Of a stretch of DNA of 64,000 bases, positions 1-8,695 are shown one piece after another; position 1 is the stretch's first letter; every line of letters starts with the position of its first letter. The position numbers and the translations under genes are program-made. Under the pieces are notes generated by a model. It ran no database searches, was not told where the DNA came from, and saw only the letters and a list, made by a program, of their open reading frames with translations. The stretch covers positions 6,057,181 through 6,121,180 of the forward strand of contig NZ_SHKW01000001.1 in the NCBI RefSeq assembly GCF_004217555.1, read 5' to 3'. The DNA is from Edaphobacter modestus (GTDB lineage: Bacteria; Acidobacteriota; Terriglobia; Terriglobales; Acidobacteriaceae).

Positions 1-1177
1 CTGAAAGCGCCGATTCCGCAATTAGGTCTTTCTCGCCAACGTGCGGCGTTGACTTTACAATCTGCAGATTGATTGTGTCGTGAATACCGGCATGAACAAA
101 GCGCCAGCGCTGGATCTCGCCGGCCGCGATCTTCATCGTGGGCTGCACCTGACCATTGACGCTGGTGAAGCGACCATTCGTGTCCCAGATACTAGCTGAC
201 GAGAGCTGCAGTCCAAAGTTTTCGACCACGCCATTTGTTAGTTTGTTTCCTGCAGTATCGGAGGTGTTTGCAGGACATATCCAGGGCGACGTGGACACCT
301 TGTCCGTAGATTTGCTTTGGGCGGTGTAATAGCCATCTTTGGTCAACAGTTGCTGCCACGGCCCTCCTGGAGCGTGCGGATCATCCTTGAAACATCCATA
401 AGGGATCTGCTGGAAGGACAGCACTTGTTCGGTGTATGCTTTTTGCGAGTTATCGTGCAGGATCGTGTCGATGTCAGCGATCTCTCCCTTCTTGCCCGCT
501 TGGTACTCGCGATCACCTCGAACGATCAGTACACCTGATTCACCGCTCGCTACTTGTGTGGCTGTCGAGCCATGGCGGTGCGCGTGGTACCAGAAGGTGC
601 CTGCGGGATGATCAGTTGGAATGTTGATCTCATAGGGAAAGTCGGTCTGTGGCGCAATGTTGAGGAGCACATTATCGCTGTTGCCTGAGGGCGATACATG
701 CAGACCGTGCGTATGCAGATTCACTGTGTTGAAGCACCCAACGCCAGGGGGCAGCCCAAGACCCGCAGGCGGATTGTCATAGCAACTCGGGTCATCGGCA
801 TTGAGTTTGTTGTGCATGCCCACGCGCAGCACAGAGCCTGGTTCAACTTCAATCGTTGGGCCGGAGGGACAGCCACCATACGAGCGAAGTTCGACTTTGT
901 CGTCCACATTTGTGGCGGGATTGAACATGGTGAAGTTCGTCCGGACCACATCCAGCTTGACGGAGACTACATTCCCATCGGTCGTGATGCTGGCTGCAGG
1001 GTTGCACCCGGAGGGCTTCGGTGGTATCAGACTGAACATGGCGAGCTTGTTGACGCCAGCCGGCGGTTCTTGCTTCAACAATGGAGGCTGCACAAGTTCA
1101 CGGACCTGCGATTGGGCCGCAATGCTGGCTGCAAACAATAACGTCACGGCAAGGGATTCCAGCATGGCTCGATTCAT
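1..1177 (-). CDS. Multicopper oxidase (laccase-like), N-terminal 392 residues; runs off the left edge
   Basis: Copper enzyme expected to oxidise phenols or metal ions while reducing O2 to water, exported to the periplasm or outside. The start is the ATG at 1177, preceded by AGGAGAG, followed by a signal peptide (MNRAMLESLAVTLLFAASIAAQ). Two of the four copper-binding motifs are visible: HTHGLH at residues 155-160 and WYHAHRHGS at 196-204. The C-terminal type-1 copper motif (HCHxxxH) lies beyond the window. It is the last visible gene of a minus-strand operon, 15 bp after the membrane-protein gene. Family membership is clear. Substrate (laccase, bilirubin-oxidase or metallo-oxidase type) cannot be decided. 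Confidence 0.9.
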   Translation of the reverse strand, partial: MNRAMLESLAVTLLFAASIAAQSQVRELVQPPLLKQEPPAGVNKLAMFSLIPPKPSGCNPAASITTDGNVVSVKLDVVRTNFTMFNPATNVDDKVELRSYGGCPSGPTIEVEPGSVLRVGMHNKLNADDPSCYDNPPAGLGLPPGVGCFNTVNLHTHGLHVSPSGNSDNVLLNIAPQTDFPYEINIPTDHPAGTFWYHAHRHGSTATQVASGESGVLIVRGDREYQAGKKGEIADIDTILHDNSQKAYTEQVLSFQQIPYGCFKDDPHAPGGPWQQLLTKDGYYTAQSKSTDKVSTSPWICPANTSDTAGNKLTNGVVENFGLQLSSASIWDTNGRFTSVNGQVQPTMKIAAGEIQRWRFVHAGIHDTINLQIVKSTPHVGEKDLIAESALS

Positions 1178-1192
1178 TGTGCTCTCCTTGGA

Positions 1193-1639
1193 TCAGTAGG
1201 CCCCGGTACTTGGATCTAGCTTGTTTGTAGAAATATGCTTTGGGTTCGCAGAAGATTTTACGAACCTCAGTAGTAGATGACCGCCGAATACGAAAATGCC
1301 GGCGCTGGCTGCGAAAACAAACGAACCCTGTCCCGGCGCGGCGACCCGATACACAACGGTTGCTAGGGACGAGCCCGCAAGCAGCGACCAGGTCGTCCGA
1401 TGTGCAGGGAGGAACAGCCAACATACGCACGCTGCAACGAACAATAGCGTCGAGAGCCCCAAGCAGGCAGGATCGATCAAACTCAGAGGCAGTCCGGCTG
1501 CTCCAAGCAACGCCCCCAGTACGGGCCAGCAGAGCGGGCAGCCAATCTTTGGCATTAGAGCCAACAAGAGTGGACAACTGCTAACGGTCCGCAAAGACCA
1601 CCACCTGGGACGACTTTCAGGCTCATGGTTGTGGCACAT
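1193..1639 (-). CDS. Small Cys-rich multi-pass membrane protein (MerC/MerT-like size), oxidase operon
   Basis: Protein of 148 aa with about four hydrophobic segments. The first carries two paired-Cys/Pro patches (SSCPLLLALMPKIGCPLCWP, about residues 32-51), and the N-terminus is His/Cys-containing (MCHNHEPE). The start ATG overlaps the stop of the LodB-like gene (TGATG at 1641-1637), so translation is probably coupled. Small inner-membrane proteins with CPxC-type motifs, such as MerC and MerT, move thiophilic metals. Because its neighbours are copper enzymes, copper handling is a reasonable inference, but no specific family is recognised. A redox or assembly role is the alternative. Confidence 0.7.
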   Translation of the reverse strand: MCHNHEPESRPRWWSLRTVSSCPLLLALMPKIGCPLCWPVLGALLGAAGLPLSLIDPACLGLSTLLFVAACVCWLFLPAHRTTWSLLAGSSLATVVYRVAAPGQGSFVFAASAGIFVFGGHLLLRFVKSSANPKHISTNKLDPSTGAY

Positions 1640-2772
1640 CAATGTGTCCCTTCCAGAGCGCCGATGTCATCTAAAGCCTGTGTGTCGAGAGGAACTGCTG
1701 CAGGGTCTTGCCTGCGAGCCCAGAAAGGCTCTTTGCTCCAGCGCTGCTCGCGTGAGTAGTGTTCGCGGTGGGTCTGTGCGAAGCTGACCCGCTGCTTCTG
1801 CTGGATTGCCGCATAGCGTTCGAGCGCGATGGAGCTGTTATGGCAGAGCGTGTCCCCAACAGCAAAGGCGGCAAGGATACCAGAACGCAATGCATGCGTG
1901 ATCCCTTGCCCCGAAAGCGGGTCGAAGGCACACGAAGCGTCTCCCGTCGCCAGCCACCCATCGCCGTAAACACGATCGAGGGCGACTGTTGCCGCGGACC
2001 GCACCAGCGGAGCCGGTTGCATAACGGTGTCTGCCACGAGCGTCTGCACATGCGTGGTGCACTGCAAGGCACGTCGCCATGCCGAACTATCGGAGAGATG
2101 CAGACCTCGGCCCAGGTCTGCGTCCGTAAGAATGCTCACCACGCGCCGCTGTCCCGGTAGGGGCGCTGAATACCACCAGCCGTAGGTACAGGCTTCGACG
2201 ATCGTTCGGGCTTCCATCTCATCATCGTGCTGAAACAGACGCGAGAAAGCCATAAGTGAATCCAGCGAGTTGAAGCGGGCTCCTTGCATTCGAGCGAAGA
2301 CTGCATTGCGTCCTGTAGCGTCGATCACCCATCGAGCCTCAATGCCGAAGTCACTCATTTGCAACTGCCAGATACCATCGGACCGCTCGGCGCCCTGAAG
2401 GACCCGATTGCGCCATACCTCCGCGCCACAGGTGGCCGCCTGGTTTGCCAGCATTGCATCAAATCGATTTCGCTCCAGGTGCCAGCCCTCGCCGGTCGCG
2501 CGGAAGAAGTAGTTGCTCTCCTCCAACCGAGGTCCCCCCCAGGCGTGAGCAACTCCACGCGCGCTCCCGCACAACTCTGCTGACATCTGACCCAGGACAC
2601 CGAGATGTTCCAGTAGCGAACGAGCCATCGGGGGAAGGACCTCGCCGGCTCTCTGGCGCGAATAGTCGGATGCCTCGACCGCAAGCACGCGCAGGGAAGG
2701 GAAGGTCTGCTGCAGTGCGATGGCTGCTCCACAGCCGGCAGGACCTCCCCCGATGATGGCTACGTCGAACAT
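1639..2772 (-). CDS. LodB-like FAD-dependent oxidoreductase (maturase of the CTQ oxidase)
   Basis: Flavoprotein of 377 aa. An N-terminal dinucleotide-binding fold carries IGGGPAGCGAAIAL (residues 7-20), a mid-protein VIDATGRN, and the C-terminal FAD motif GDASCAFDPLSGQGI, as in the tryptophan-halogenase/geranylgeranyl-reductase superfamily. In Marinomonas mediterranea, LodB is such a flavoprotein and is needed to form the cysteine-tryptophylquinone cofactor in LodA. This gene lies 3' of a LodA-like gene in one transcript, which fits that role. It starts 2 bp after the stop of the 143-aa gene and overlaps the membrane-protein start. The partnership is inferred from context. A direct substrate oxidase or halogenase is less likely. 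Confidence 0.85.
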   Translation of the reverse strand: MFDVAIIGGGPAGCGAAIALQQTFPSLRVLAVEASDYSRQRAGEVLPPMARSLLEHLGVLGQMSAELCGSARGVAHAWGGPRLEESNYFFRATGEGWHLERNRFDAMLANQAATCGAEVWRNRVLQGAERSDGIWQLQMSDFGIEARWVIDATGRNAVFARMQGARFNSLDSLMAFSRLFQHDDEMEARTIVEACTYGWWYSAPLPGQRRVVSILTDADLGRGLHLSDSSAWRRALQCTTHVQTLVADTVMQPAPLVRSAATVALDRVYGDGWLATGDASCAFDPLSGQGITHALRSGILAAFAVGDTLCHNSSIALERYAAIQQKQRVSFAQTHREHYSREQRWSKEPFWARRQDPAAVPLDTQALDDIGALEGTH

Positions 2773-2774
2773 CT

Positions 2775-3206
2775 TCAGTCCGCACGCACCGCGTAGAAAG
2801 AGGCGACTACGCCCGCCGGGTTAGTTGCCCCGTTGCTGCCCGGGTGCGGAATCACCCGCACCACCGAGCCGACGATAGCCGGGCGGTCTAGGGTGTCCGT
2901 ACTAGTCGGCCACGCCGGAACAAGCCAGCCGACATACGCGTAGATCCACTCCGCACCGCCGATGACACCTTTCCCCTGAAAGCGCACCTCAGACGGGGAG
3001 CCATAACCGCGAGATCCTCGCAGCTTGAGTGACCAGCCATCTCCACCGATAGTTCCAGTAAGAAGCTCCGTCGGCCCATCGTCAATGACGATGGTTCCGT
3101 CGCCGAACATCAGGGAACTCAAGAGTGCTTTGGGATCGGGATTTAGCACGGGCTCGTTCAGAAAGCTACGATAGGTCCACTTGCCAACAAAAGGGTTTTT
3201 GCTCAT
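2775..3206 (-). CDS. 143-aa beta-rich companion protein of the CTQ-oxidase/tyrosinase operon, unknown function
   Basis: No family recognised with certainty. The protein is short, lacks a signal peptide or membrane segment, and is rich in Gly, Val and aromatic residues. It opens with NPFVGKWTYRSF and has a regular strand-turn pattern (GTIVIDDG, LTGTIGGDGWSLKLRG, VRFQGKGVIGG, EWIYAYVGWLVP). This resembles a small beta-barrel of lipocalin-like size. It lies between lodA-like and lodB-like genes with gaps of 44 and 2 bp, so it is almost certainly co-expressed. A chaperone, caddie or cofactor-shielding role for the neighbouring oxidases is possible but unproven. Confidence 0.75.
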   Translation of the reverse strand: MSKNPFVGKWTYRSFLNEPVLNPDPKALLSSLMFGDGTIVIDDGPTELLTGTIGGDGWSLKLRGSRGYGSPSEVRFQGKGVIGGAEWIYAYVGWLVPAWPTSTDTLDRPAIVGSVVRVIPHPGSNGATNPAGVVASFYAVRAD

Positions 3207-3250
3207 CGTTTCTCCTCGTTTCAGATCTCGAACATGTGAACAATTGCGGG

Positions 3251-5980
3251 TTAGTCTTCCTGGTTGCGCTCTACGCTGATGTACTTAGGAGGGCCCACGC
3301 CCGTATCGGGTGAAGCGGTGTCGAGAAATGCGGGATCCGCATAAGGATTACGAATCACGAATCCAAGCCGCGACCACTCGGTCACCATCTTCAGATCGCC
3401 AGCGTTGGTCTGCGGGACTCCGCGCGCCCAACTCAGATACTGGTAGTTCGGTGAGGGCGAAGGATCGCCAACCACCTCGTAGACCTGCATTGGGCGATGA
3501 GCCGGCCACCACAGCGTTTCCCATAGCTTCTGCTCGCGCTTCATCCATTCGTCATGTGTGTTCGATGGATCAATGATGTTCCACTCCTCATAGGTCACAT
3601 CAATCGTCTGCGTCGAACACTCGTTGAAGTCCGCCTGCCACGGCAGCGCCATCATCTTGGTAAGATCGCCAGGCTGCAACCCTGTCTGGTAGTTGCTTTC
3701 GAGGCTGAGTGTCACGCCAACATCCGCGACGTAGTCCTCTTCGGAAACCTGATACTTGCTCTCATTCGCTGCAGTCTGCCGAAAGCTATAAAAATCGGGA
3801 TCGGCCTTCAGACGATACGGCTTGAGGTAGATCGCTGGATTACGGATGATCCATCCCACCTCCGCCCCTGGGCAAAAGGCCCCGCCAGCCAAGTTAGTGA
3901 GGACATTCTGGTCGAGCTGGCGACCCGTGTGGTTTTCAATGCCAAGATATGGCTGCCATGCATCGATCTTGTCCTTCGGGGTCCACCCCTCCAGCAATTC
4001 GTTCGCGAACATGCCACGCGACCATTGCCGTAGCAGATAGAGCTGGTAGTCCGTGAGCCGCAGGAATTTCGAGGTGAAGGTGTTGCTTATGGGGTTATCC
4101 CCGCATAACAGCGGCATCAGAGGCAGGTGATGTGTGCGGCTCGTTGGCTTCCCATCCAGGCGGAATACATCCTCTTCACCCTCCTTGCGCAGCAGGTCAT
4201 ACAAGTACATCCGATACGAGACAAATGGGTCAGTTGTGTACTCGCGACGCAGTTGCTTGAGCTTGTCGGTCAGGAGCTTTCCGGTACGGAACGTCGTATA
4301 CATGCGGTCGAACGCGGCTTCCACCGGCTCATCTCCACCTGGCTTCGAGTCATCGTTCTGTGTCCCTTCACGGCGCTGGAGCAATTGGAGCTTAGGCTTA
4401 TCGGGGTAGAGTTCCTGCAACACCGCTCGCAGGACGGTGTGGAGTTCGTCGGACACAGCCTTATATTTTTCCGCGGCGGGAGTGCCCGTCTCCTGGCCCT
4501 CGGTGTAGGCGTTCTGCCAGTGAACCACGTAGGCATCAACGTCGATCTCCCCGTCTTCCTCGGGAAGGTCACCGTTCACCGCTCTCGCGAATGCTGACAC
4601 TGCGTCTCGCAATTGCTTGCGAATATCAGAACGTTGCACAAACCCGCCCAACAGAGGCCTTCGCACCGAAGAGGGTGTGTTCGCCGCCTGCTGATCAAGC
4701 TGCGCCAGAACGGGTTCCAGCGCCTCCAAAAAGAGGCTGCCGTTCTGGTTCGCACGGGTTGCTCGTTGCGATGCTCCGGTATACGCCACCTCATTGAGGC
4801 TTGGAGGAATGGAAAGCTTCAACAGGTCGAAGTTTCCTCGCTTGGTCTGGTTATGCGGATAGTTCGACTGTTGCAGCACGTTAGTCAGATACGTGTACTC
4901 GTCTGCGCGAAAAAGGATCGACCAGATATCGCGATAGAACCAGGGCTTGTAGTCCGGGTTCCATGCAAGGTTTGCAGCCTTCCAGTGGATGATGGCACCT
5001 GCATCGGAGGCGTCAATTTTCTGAGGGCGCTGAAAGGTGCCCGTCGCACCATAGATGTCGGTCCTGTAGGCAAACTGCGTGACCGCTGTGTCGTAGAGCA
5101 CATCGTCCAGCGTCACCATGTCGAGGATTTCGGGCACGTAGGCCGGATAGGCCGAGACGACCCATGCCGGATACTCCACATCGATAAAGCGTGTGCGGCC
5201 TACCTCGGTTGAAAACATGACCAATCGCGCCATGACAGGACCGTCGGAGGTGTCATCGAACCAACCATCGTTGTTGGCGTAGGTGTCAATGCGCGGTTGA
5301 CTAAAGCCTTTATTGAAGGTGCCTGAGTGTCCATGACCGCCGAGCACGAGCAAGCGACCGCTGTCGTCCGTGAGCAGCTCGCCGAGCGTGTCGATGTGGC
5401 GAGGCTGCAGCTTCTCCGGCGGGAACGTAGGCGCATAGAGACCATTACCCGTTCGGTCGAAACGTGCTCTGCGGCGACTCGTTCCATCGACGACCTGCGG
5501 GCCTGGATCGATGATCAGACACTGGCGGGCATCGGGGTCGGTGATCGCGGGGTTTCGTAGTGGATGGTTCGCAGCATAGCCGTGCTCGCCTTCCAGTTGC
5601 TTGAACTCGTACCAGGCTGACTTCTTGTTCGCCAGGTATACCCGCCACTGAATGTCTACCAGCGTGCCATGGTTGCCACCGCCTTTGATCGGATCTCCGA
5701 TCTTCAGAGGCCGCCCTTCAGGCGATGTCTCGTCGTAGACATAGACCTGAAAACGTGCGGCCTGTCGCTTTATGCGACCGTCCTTGTCCTTGAACGTCTT
5801 CACCGTTACCGGCGTCTTTCCGTCTGCCGCCAATAACGGATTGCCGCTCTCATTGCAAGCGATCGGCAGCGCCGTCGGAGTCTCAGGTGAGATACAGAAA
5901 GAGTCGGGACTATCGCCTAGTCTTGCGATCCCAATTCCTGGGTGGATTCGATATATCGGCACAGAGGAGTTCCCGCTCAC
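3251..5980 (-). CDS. LodA/GoxA-family CTQ-dependent amino-acid oxidase
   Basis: Quinoprotein oxidase of 909 aa. Family hallmarks are the opening RIHPGIGIARLGDS (residues 11-24), LVLGGHGHSG and YPAWVVSAYPAYVPEILDM. The two residues expected to form the cysteine-tryptophylquinone are visible: Cys703 in GGAFCPGAE and Trp781 in LPWQADF. LodA of Marinomonas oxidises L-lysine at the epsilon-amine, GoxA oxidises glycine, and both release H2O2; the substrate here is unknown. I choose the GTG at 5980 because AAGGAAC lies just upstream and the family motif begins ten residues later; a longer frame would overlap the tyrosinase gene. It is longer than LodA (726 aa). It lies 31 bp after the tyrosinase stop. 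Confidence 0.88.
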   Translation of the reverse strand: MSGNSSVPIYRIHPGIGIARLGDSPDSFCISPETPTALPIACNESGNPLLAADGKTPVTVKTFKDKDGRIKRQAARFQVYVYDETSPEGRPLKIGDPIKGGGNHGTLVDIQWRVYLANKKSAWYEFKQLEGEHGYAANHPLRNPAITDPDARQCLIIDPGPQVVDGTSRRRARFDRTGNGLYAPTFPPEKLQPRHIDTLGELLTDDSGRLLVLGGHGHSGTFNKGFSQPRIDTYANNDGWFDDTSDGPVMARLVMFSTEVGRTRFIDVEYPAWVVSAYPAYVPEILDMVTLDDVLYDTAVTQFAYRTDIYGATGTFQRPQKIDASDAGAIIHWKAANLAWNPDYKPWFYRDIWSILFRADEYTYLTNVLQQSNYPHNQTKRGNFDLLKLSIPPSLNEVAYTGASQRATRANQNGSLFLEALEPVLAQLDQQAANTPSSVRRPLLGGFVQRSDIRKQLRDAVSAFARAVNGDLPEEDGEIDVDAYVVHWQNAYTEGQETGTPAAEKYKAVSDELHTVLRAVLQELYPDKPKLQLLQRREGTQNDDSKPGGDEPVEAAFDRMYTTFRTGKLLTDKLKQLRREYTTDPFVSYRMYLYDLLRKEGEEDVFRLDGKPTSRTHHLPLMPLLCGDNPISNTFTSKFLRLTDYQLYLLRQWSRGMFANELLEGWTPKDKIDAWQPYLGIENHTGRQLDQNVLTNLAGGAFCPGAEVGWIIRNPAIYLKPYRLKADPDFYSFRQTAANESKYQVSEEDYVADVGVTLSLESNYQTGLQPGDLTKMMALPWQADFNECSTQTIDVTYEEWNIIDPSNTHDEWMKREQKLWETLWWPAHRPMQVYEVVGDPSPSPNYQYLSWARGVPQTNAGDLKMVTEWSRLGFVIRNPYADPAFLDTASPDTGVGPPKYISVERNQED

Positions 5981-6011
5981 GATTCGTTCCTTTCGCTTCA
6001 AAGCCGCAACG

Positions 6012-8039
6012 CTAATCGAGGAAGTTGAGAGATACGCCGTCCAGTCGAAGCAGCTCGTGCTCCTCCTGGTAGTCAGCACCAACCACCACAAGCGTGATCT
6101 GGATCGACGAGGCGCCTTCAGCAAACAACCGCTTGGCGCACTTCGTCACATCCACACGATGGTTGCGCGGCGTATTGTGACTGCGAGGACGCAGATCATA
6201 CTTGCCACGCTGCGGGACCTCGCAGTGGCCAGGGCCACCGATACAATCTCCGTGGCCGAAGATCGCAAGGTACCCTGCGTAGTGGCTATCGTCGATAGGT
6301 GTATTCGCATTGGCGTCTTGCAGGTTTAGAAAGACGCGCACGAAACACGAGCGAGGGAGTTGGGGAACGCGATGCAGCCGGACTTCCGCCTTCGCGAACG
6401 AAGACCGCACCGTGCCTTCGATATCGATCGGTTTGGAGACGAACCCTTCCACCGGTGACTCTGCTCCGACTGGCAACAGACAAGTGCTCTTCACATACTC
6501 ATAGCCGAAGCGGCTCATCTTCAGCGTGTCGCGAATCGTGTAGCTCCACGGCGTCATTACCGAATCCATATCCTCGGGTAACGCATGGGGCTGCATCTCC
6601 TGCCAATCGCTCCACAACCGATCGATGTTGGCGTGAATGGGCCAGAAGATTGGATCGTAGGAAGCCGTCAGATTACTGAACATGTCGCCATTGGGCGGCT
6701 GGGTGTACAGGTCGGCCCGCTTATGGAACTGACGATCTGCTACTTTGACCGCCTTGTTTCTGTCCGCGGGCGGTTGCGTAGGGGCTACGTAGGAGTTCAT
6801 TCCACCGGTCCAGATGTGCATCGTGTTGTGTGGGTTCTGGTCCATGAATCCGTACGCGTCGTTGTACAGGCTGCCGCCGCCGAAGTCGCGAAATGTGCGC
6901 AGGCTCATAATCTGCTCCATGTCGTCCGCGGTAGGGTAGTGATAGTGAATGACCTTGTTGATCGTGGACGGTTTCTTCTGACTGTCCTGGAACTCTGCTG
7001 GATAACGCAGCGGATACCACAGCGAGTTCGCATCGAGGAGCGCATCGGTGAAGCGATTGCGATAGACACCGGCGGTGTACTTCGGGTCTATCAACTTCTC
7101 TACCTCTGCGTAGAACTTCTGCTGTGAAGGAAACCGCTTGCCTACCAGAACCTCAAGCGGCTTAACTGGGATCCCTTGGCCCTTCAGAAATACCAGCGAT
7201 TCTTCGTTCAGGAAGGCCTGCATCGATGGAGGAATGATTGCTCCATCTTGGGGCTTGGAGGGCATATACGCCGGCATCGTCCAGTCCCAGTAGGGCATGG
7301 TAACGCCTGGGCAGATATCTTGCATCACCTGCTCGAACTCGTACAGGTAGATACGATGCCACGGAAGAAAGCGCTCCCATCCGTGCTGGCAGTGGTTCTG
7401 GTGAATCAGCGCCATATTGTTGTAGCTGCGGGCATCCTGCGGCCAGCTGTTGAGTGCGTACATCTCGCGGAAGACGTAGCGCAACTTCTCCAGTTGCGGA
7501 GGCGTCATACAGTCGATGTTCATACGCTGGCGAAGCTCGCCCTTCTGGTGTTTGTACTCGTTCACCAGACCGGAGTACTCTGCATATTCCTTGGCAACAT
7601 CGCTATAGGCTTCGGGGACGACCTCGACGCGGGTGGTGTCCGACTTCCAGTCCTTCTCTTTCAGGCCGTAGCTCTGACCTTCAGGATCGAACTCTGGTGC
7701 GCCATCTGCGATCCAGTCCGCGATCTCGCTGATGTGCTGGGCATCCATTGCGGATTGCCCCCACGGAAGGCGAGGAAATTGTGAACCGTCGAACGGCGCT
7801 TCTCCACGTAGCCCCTGCAGCAACGCAGACGACTTCGTTGCTGCGCCACCGCCACAGCAGCTGTGCGATCCTTTTTTGATCTCAATCAGCGGCGAACCAC
7901 AGAGTTGAGTGGCCATCAAACGGTCATAGGGTAACGACCATAGCTCTTGTCCGGCATAAGAGGAAGCGTCGCCATGGGATGCTTCTTTAAGTAGTTCTCT
8001 TATCCGGTCCAAACGGGTCTTGCTTCCAAGGACAGACAT
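6012..8039 (-). CDS. Tyrosinase / polyphenol oxidase with an extra N-terminal domain
   Basis: Type-3 copper enzyme that hydroxylates monophenols and oxidises catechols to o-quinones. CuA ligands are visible in HCQHGWERFLPWHRIYLYE (His219 and His228, plus His213 or His216). CuB shows His404 and His408 in HNTMHIW and His469 in DPIFWPIHANIDRLW. At 675 aa it is longer than a minimal tyrosinase. Residues about 30-118 form a separate domain with QHISEIADWIADGAPE, like the planctomycete-type cytochrome domain but without any CxxCH haem motif. I take the ATG at 8039 (GGGAG 8 nt upstream) over the GTG at 8048. It is the first gene of the oxidase operon. No export signal is seen. Confidence 0.92.
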   Translation of the reverse strand: MSVLGSKTRLDRIRELLKEASHGDASSYAGQELWSLPYDRLMATQLCGSPLIEIKKGSHSCCGGGAATKSSALLQGLRGEAPFDGSQFPRLPWGQSAMDAQHISEIADWIADGAPEFDPEGQSYGLKEKDWKSDTTRVEVVPEAYSDVAKEYAEYSGLVNEYKHQKGELRQRMNIDCMTPPQLEKLRYVFREMYALNSWPQDARSYNNMALIHQNHCQHGWERFLPWHRIYLYEFEQVMQDICPGVTMPYWDWTMPAYMPSKPQDGAIIPPSMQAFLNEESLVFLKGQGIPVKPLEVLVGKRFPSQQKFYAEVEKLIDPKYTAGVYRNRFTDALLDANSLWYPLRYPAEFQDSQKKPSTINKVIHYHYPTADDMEQIMSLRTFRDFGGGSLYNDAYGFMDQNPHNTMHIWTGGMNSYVAPTQPPADRNKAVKVADRQFHKRADLYTQPPNGDMFSNLTASYDPIFWPIHANIDRLWSDWQEMQPHALPEDMDSVMTPWSYTIRDTLKMSRFGYEYVKSTCLLPVGAESPVEGFVSKPIDIEGTVRSSFAKAEVRLHRVPQLPRSCFVRVFLNLQDANANTPIDDSHYAGYLAIFGHGDCIGGPGHCEVPQRGKYDLRPRSHNTPRNHRVDVTKCAKRLFAEGASSIQITLVVVGADYQEEHELLRLDGVSLNFLD

Positions 8040-8451
8040 CGATATCACTCCCGATTAAGTTGCTCAGCATGCGGGAACTCAGTAAACCAAATCGATCAGG
8101 TTCCAGAGGACTGGTGATGTTAATAAATCGCTTGAAGTCAGTGACGGAACACTAACATGGATATGTACACAAGACAATGAGCTTTATCTGAGGTGTTTTC
8201 ATCTCTTGTTTGGTGGGGGGACCTGGATCTGTCCTCTTTTCGCGGGACAACTGCACCGACTCTACTTGTCGTTTTAAAACATCACTTCAGTGCCGTCTTC
8301 GATGTAACGGTTGAAGAGTTCTTAGGCTCGCGTAAATTCCGCACAAGGTGGCCTTGTCCCTTTCGGTCCAGAACCCACTGTAAGGTGCGAACGACGTTCT
8401 ACGGAGTTAGCGCGGAAGGAAACCCCCTCCCGGCAGAACGGCGATACGACT
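8040..8451. other. Upstream region of the oxidase operon, no gene seen
   Basis: About 410 bp between the tyrosinase start and a decayed sensor fragment. It must hold the promoter of the six-gene minus-strand operon, but I see no convincing -35/-10 pair, terminator or operator palindrome. The distal half may be further decayed remains of the propeller sensor relic, since stops appear in all frames. Confidence 0.5.
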
Positions 8452-8695
8452 GACAAAATGACCCTGGCCCGGCTGCACTCCGTCCCACACGTCGAAAACT
8501 CTCATTTTTAGCCTGCGTTCAGGTCGCCCCCACCATCGTTGCAGCTCGGCATCCGCGATCTCGATGAGGCCACACTGTGCGTAAAGCCACAGGTCGCCTC
8601 GATCGTCCGAAATGAGTGCGTGGATGCTGTCGCAAGGCAGGCCGTTGCGGACAGTGGTGTCCGCATTGTGACGGAGATCGATTTGACGCGTCGTG
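8452..8695 (-). pseudogene. Relic of a two-component-regulator propeller sensor
   Basis: A minus-strand frame with no start reads NGLPCDSIHALISDDRGDLW, then LYAQCGLIEIADAELQRWW and RVFDVWDGVQPG. This aligns segment by segment with the last propeller blades of the sensor kinase at 36536-40135 (NGLPCDTVHWMMEDD, then SVWLYMACGLVRIARPELDAW and AVFDSSDGVRS). It ends in stops with no Y_Y_Y, transmembrane or kinase region after it, so it is a fragment of a paralogous sensor. The 8700-8880 stretch upstream is open on the minus strand but not recognisable. Confidence 0.75.
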
